Shown here piece by piece: positions 4,838-6,915 of a DNA stretch of 6,915 nt (position 1 is the first letter of the stretch; every line of letters begins with the position of its first letter). Both the position numbers and the translations under genes were made by a program. Origin of the DNA: Thermoflexales bacterium (GTDB taxonomy: Bacteria; Chloroflexota; Anaerolineae; B4-G1; SLSP01); NCBI GenBank assembly GCA_007130345.1, contig SLSP01000032.1, forward strand, positions 1-6,915, read 5' to 3'. The notes under the pieces were generated by a model. It was given only the letters and a program-made list of their open reading frames with translations. It was not told where the DNA came from and searched no databases.

Positions 4838-4919
4838 CCCGGAGCGCCGTCATCTTGACGGCAAACCAACAAGTTTTCAATCTGCAATTTTCAACTGATT
4901 TTCACAAGGAGACTGCACT
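4838..4919 (+). other. Spacer between ferritin-like gene and pepA: hairpin and short 7-nt repeats
   Basis: A perfect 7-bp hairpin (gccgtca 4846-4852, loop tct, tgacggc 4856-4862) lies 8 nt after the ferritin-like stop. It is followed by A-rich sequence rather than a T-run, so it is not a standard terminator and may only stabilise or process the mRNA. At 4874-4894 are three 7-nt units (ttttcaa, tctgcaa, ttttcaa). AAGGAG at 4906-4911, 8 nt before ATG 4920, is the pepA ribosome binding site. Confidence 0.5.
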
Positions 4920-6419
4920 ATGCTTATCGACGTTACAGTGGGTGCCATTCAAGACCAAGCAGCGCAGGCCATCGTCGTCAACCTCTTCGAGGGCGTGACG
5001 GAGCCGGGCGGCGCGACGGGCGCGGTGGACGCGGCCCTCGGCGGGCAGATTCGCGCGCTCATCGCCGGCGGCGACTTCCGCGGCAAGCGCAACGAGGTGG
5101 CCGTGCTCTATCCCCACGACGCGCTCCCGGCGCAGCGCGTGATCCTCGTGGGCCTGGGCAAAGCGGAGAAGTTCTCGCTCGATGTGGCGCGACAGGCCGC
5201 CGGGACGGCCGCGGCGAAGGCCCGCGACCTCGGCGTGACGCACTTGCACACCATCGTCCACGGGGCGGGCATCGGCGGCTGCGACCCGGAGCAGGCCGCG
5301 CAGGCCCTCGTCGAAGGGACGCTGCTGGCGCTCTACCGCTTCGAGGAACTCAAGACGCAAGACCTCGCCGACCGCCATCTCGACGCGCTGACGCTGGTGG
5401 AATTCGACGCGGAGCGCGCAGACGCGCTGCAAACCGGCGCGCGCGTGGGCCAGGCGATGGCCGAAGGCGCGATGGTGGCGCGGAATTTGGTCAATCGCCC
5501 GGCCAACGTCGCCACGCCGTATCACTTGGCGCAGCAGGCCGAGAAGATCGCGGCAGAGACCGGGCTGGACGTGCAGATCATCGAAGAGGACGAGCTAGAG
5601 GAGATGGGGATGCACAGCTTCCTCAGCGTCTCGCACGGAGGCGGCGAACCGCCGTGCCTCATTGTGCTGGAGCATAACGCGGGGCGCAAAGACCTGCCGA
5701 CCGTGGCGCTGGTGGGGAAGGGGATCACCTTCGATACTGGCGGCATCTCCCTCAAGCCGAGCGCCAAGATGGAGCTGATGAAGGGCGATATGGGCGGGGC
5801 CGCCGCCGTCATCGGCGCGATGCAGGCCGTGGCCCAACTCGAACTGCCGCTGCACGTTGTGGGCATCGTCCCGGCGACGGAGAATATGCCCGACGCGCAC
5901 GCCACCAAGCCCGGCGACGTGGTCTTCTCGCTCAAGGGGATCACCATCGAGATTATCAACACCGACGCCGAGGGCCGCCTGATTCTGGCGGATGGCATCA
6001 CCTATGCCGACACCTTCGCGCCGGACGCCATCATCGACATCGCCACGCTGACGGGCGGGCGCGTCGTGGCCCTGGGCGCGCACGCCGCCGCCGTGATGGG
6101 CGACGCGGGGCTGGTCGCCCGCCTCCAGGCCGCCGGTGAAGCCACCCGCGAGCGCGTCTGGGAGCTACCGCTCTTCGAGGAGTACGGCGAGCAGCTCAAG
6201 AGCCAGGTCGCCGACGTCAAGAACGTGGGCGGGCGCGAGGGCAGCAGCATCACGGCGGGCTTCTTCCTGAGCAAGTTCGTCTGCAATGACACGCCCTGGT
6301 GCCACATCGACATCGCCGGGCTGGATCAATCCGACAAAGCCGCGCCCTACGCGCCCAAAGGGGCCACCGGCTACGGCGCGCGCCTGCTGGTCGAGACCCT
6401 GCGCCGGTGGGATGCCTGA
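4920..6419 (+). CDS. pepA: Leucyl aminopeptidase (M17 cytosol aminopeptidase)
   Basis: A 499-residue, full-length M17 metallo-aminopeptidase that removes N-terminal residues from peptides in the cytoplasm, using two metal ions in a hexameric enzyme. The N-terminal macro-like domain spans about 1-165 and the catalytic domain about 185-495. All expected metal and catalytic residues are present: K267 and D272 in VGKGITFDTGG, K279, D290 in KGDMGG, and D349, E351 and R353 in the signature NTDAEGRL (347-354). These sit three positions before the corresponding residues as I recall them for Escherichia coli PepA. The start is supported by AAGGAG 8 nt upstream. The gene is flanked by two paralogous ferritin-like genes, and the downstream one begins 1 nt after its stop. 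In some bacteria PepA also binds DNA; nothing here shows that it does so in this organism. Confidence 0.97.
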   Translation: MLIDVTVGAIQDQAAQAIVVNLFEGVTEPGGATGAVDAALGGQIRALIAGGDFRGKRNEVAVLYPHDALPAQRVILVGLGKAEKFSLDVARQAAGTAAAKARDLGVTHLHTIVHGAGIGGCDPEQAAQALVEGTLLALYRFEELKTQDLADRHLDALTLVEFDAERADALQTGARVGQAMAEGAMVARNLVNRPANVATPYHLAQQAEKIAAETGLDVQIIEEDELEEMGMHSFLSVSHGGGEPPCLIVLEHNAGRKDLPTVALVGKGITFDTGGISLKPSAKMELMKGDMGGAAAVIGAMQAVAQLELPLHVVGIVPATENMPDAHATKPGDVVFSLKGITIEIINTDAEGRLILADGITYADTFAPDAIIDIATLTGGRVVALGAHAAAVMGDAGLVARLQAAGEATRERVWELPLFEEYGEQLKSQVADVKNVGGREGSSITAGFFLSKFVCNDTPWCHIDIAGLDQSDKAAPYAPKGATGYGARLLVETLRRWDA

Positions 6420-6420
6420 G

Positions 6421-6915
6421 ATGTCCCCCGACGCCACCGTTGACGCGCTGTTTGAGATGGCGATTGCCATTGAGCGCTCTGCCGAGACGCTGTATCGCGG
6501 GTTGCAGGCCAAATTCGCGCACATCCCGGAGGTCGCGGCCTTCTGGGAGATGTACGCCAATGAGGAAACGGGGCACGCGAGCTATCTGGAGAGCATCCGC
6601 GCCGAACTGAGCGCGGAACAGCGCGCCCATCCCGCCGATCCCCAGGTGCTCCAGGACGCGCGCAAGATGATGGCCTTCTCGGTGGAGCACGGCTTGAACC
6701 GGATCGGCACCCTGGAAGACGCGTATCAGATCGCTTACGAAATCGAAACCTCCGAGACCAACACCATCTTCGAGTTCCTCATCACCAACTATACCCTGGC
6801 GCAGAAATCCCGCGCTTTCTTGCAACGCCAACTGCATCAACACATCGACAAGATCACCGCCGAGTTCCCCACGCCCTATCGGGACGCGGAACGCCGCCGC
6901 GCCGTCACCGCCGAG
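6421..6915 (+). CDS. Ferritin-like (rubrerythrin-type four-helix) protein, copy B, partial
   Basis: The frame is open from ATG 6421 to the window end (165 codons, no stop), so the 3' end is missing. It is probably nearly complete, since its paralogue has 170 residues. It has the same four-helix ferritin-like fold as the protein at 4325-4837, with equivalent candidate ligands: E18 in helix A, E49xxH52 in helix B (NEETGHA), E107/E109/E112 in helix C (EIETSE) and H141 in helix D (LHQH). As in copy A, the helix D Glu is absent. It starts 1 nt after the pepA stop (TGA, g, ATG) with no separate promoter room, so it is almost certainly translated from the pepA mRNA, perhaps by coupling. The C-terminal tail is rich in Arg and Glu. 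Its job is unknown beyond the likely metal binding. Confidence 0.85.
   Translation, partial: MSPDATVDALFEMAIAIERSAETLYRGLQAKFAHIPEVAAFWEMYANEETGHASYLESIRAELSAEQRAHPADPQVLQDARKMMAFSVEHGLNRIGTLEDAYQIAYEIETSETNTIFEFLITNYTLAQKSRAFLQRQLHQHIDKITAEFPTPYRDAERRRAVTAE

Noticed and set aside
4846..4862. Intrinsic terminator after the ferritin-like gene
   Set aside because: The stem is followed by AAACCAACAAG rather than a T-run, so it is not a standard terminator on the plus strand.
4902..5525. 207-codon minus-strand frame opposite pepA
   Set aside because: Antisense shadow of a full-length, motif-complete pepA.

Overview
This 6.9 kb window looks like chromosomal DNA of a moderately high-GC, environmental bacterium. 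The style (an FHA-TM2 protein, ferritin-like proteins next to a PepA-type aminopeptidase, and intergenic spacers full of short 7-nt and 10-nt repeat blocks) reminds me of Chloroflexota. That placement is a weak inference, because there is no rRNA or marker gene here. I see no tRNA, rRNA, CRISPR array, transposase or phage gene.

Layout. Positions 1-299 are non-coding and hold two repeat blocks: a 10-nt 'aaatccgtgt' type at the left edge, and a heptamer-built inverted repeat at 180-291. Three minus-strand genes follow: a small four-helix membrane protein (300-662), a D-2-hydroxyacid dehydrogenase-like protein (stop at 748, start near 1779), and an orphan histidine-kinase-like protein (2050-3117) whose ATP-binding half is badly degenerate. 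The 270-nt gap between kinase and dehydrogenase holds a 144-bp element closed by perfect 15-bp inverted ends, then a strong minus-strand intrinsic terminator only about 22 nt upstream of the dehydrogenase Shine-Dalgarno. The gap at 3118-3462 is a divergent control region with promoter-like motifs for both directions and a second heptamer inverted repeat.

From 3463 to the right edge is a plus-strand cluster: an FHA-TM2 membrane protein, a ferritin-like protein, leucyl aminopeptidase PepA, and a second ferritin-like protein that starts 1 nt after the pepA stop and runs off the window. The two ferritin-like proteins are paralogues flanking pepA. Spacing (28, 82 and 1 nt) suggests one transcription unit. 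A link between metal or oxidative handling and a metal-dependent peptidase is possible but is only inferred from position.

The best candidate for something undescribed is the 1796-1995 leader. A multi-stem palindromic element is followed by an intrinsic terminator placed where any ordinary promoter for the dehydrogenase would have to lie upstream of it. It could be a cis-regulatory attenuator RNA, or a MITE-like mobile element that happened to land next to the terminator of the kinase gene. The sequence alone does not decide between these.
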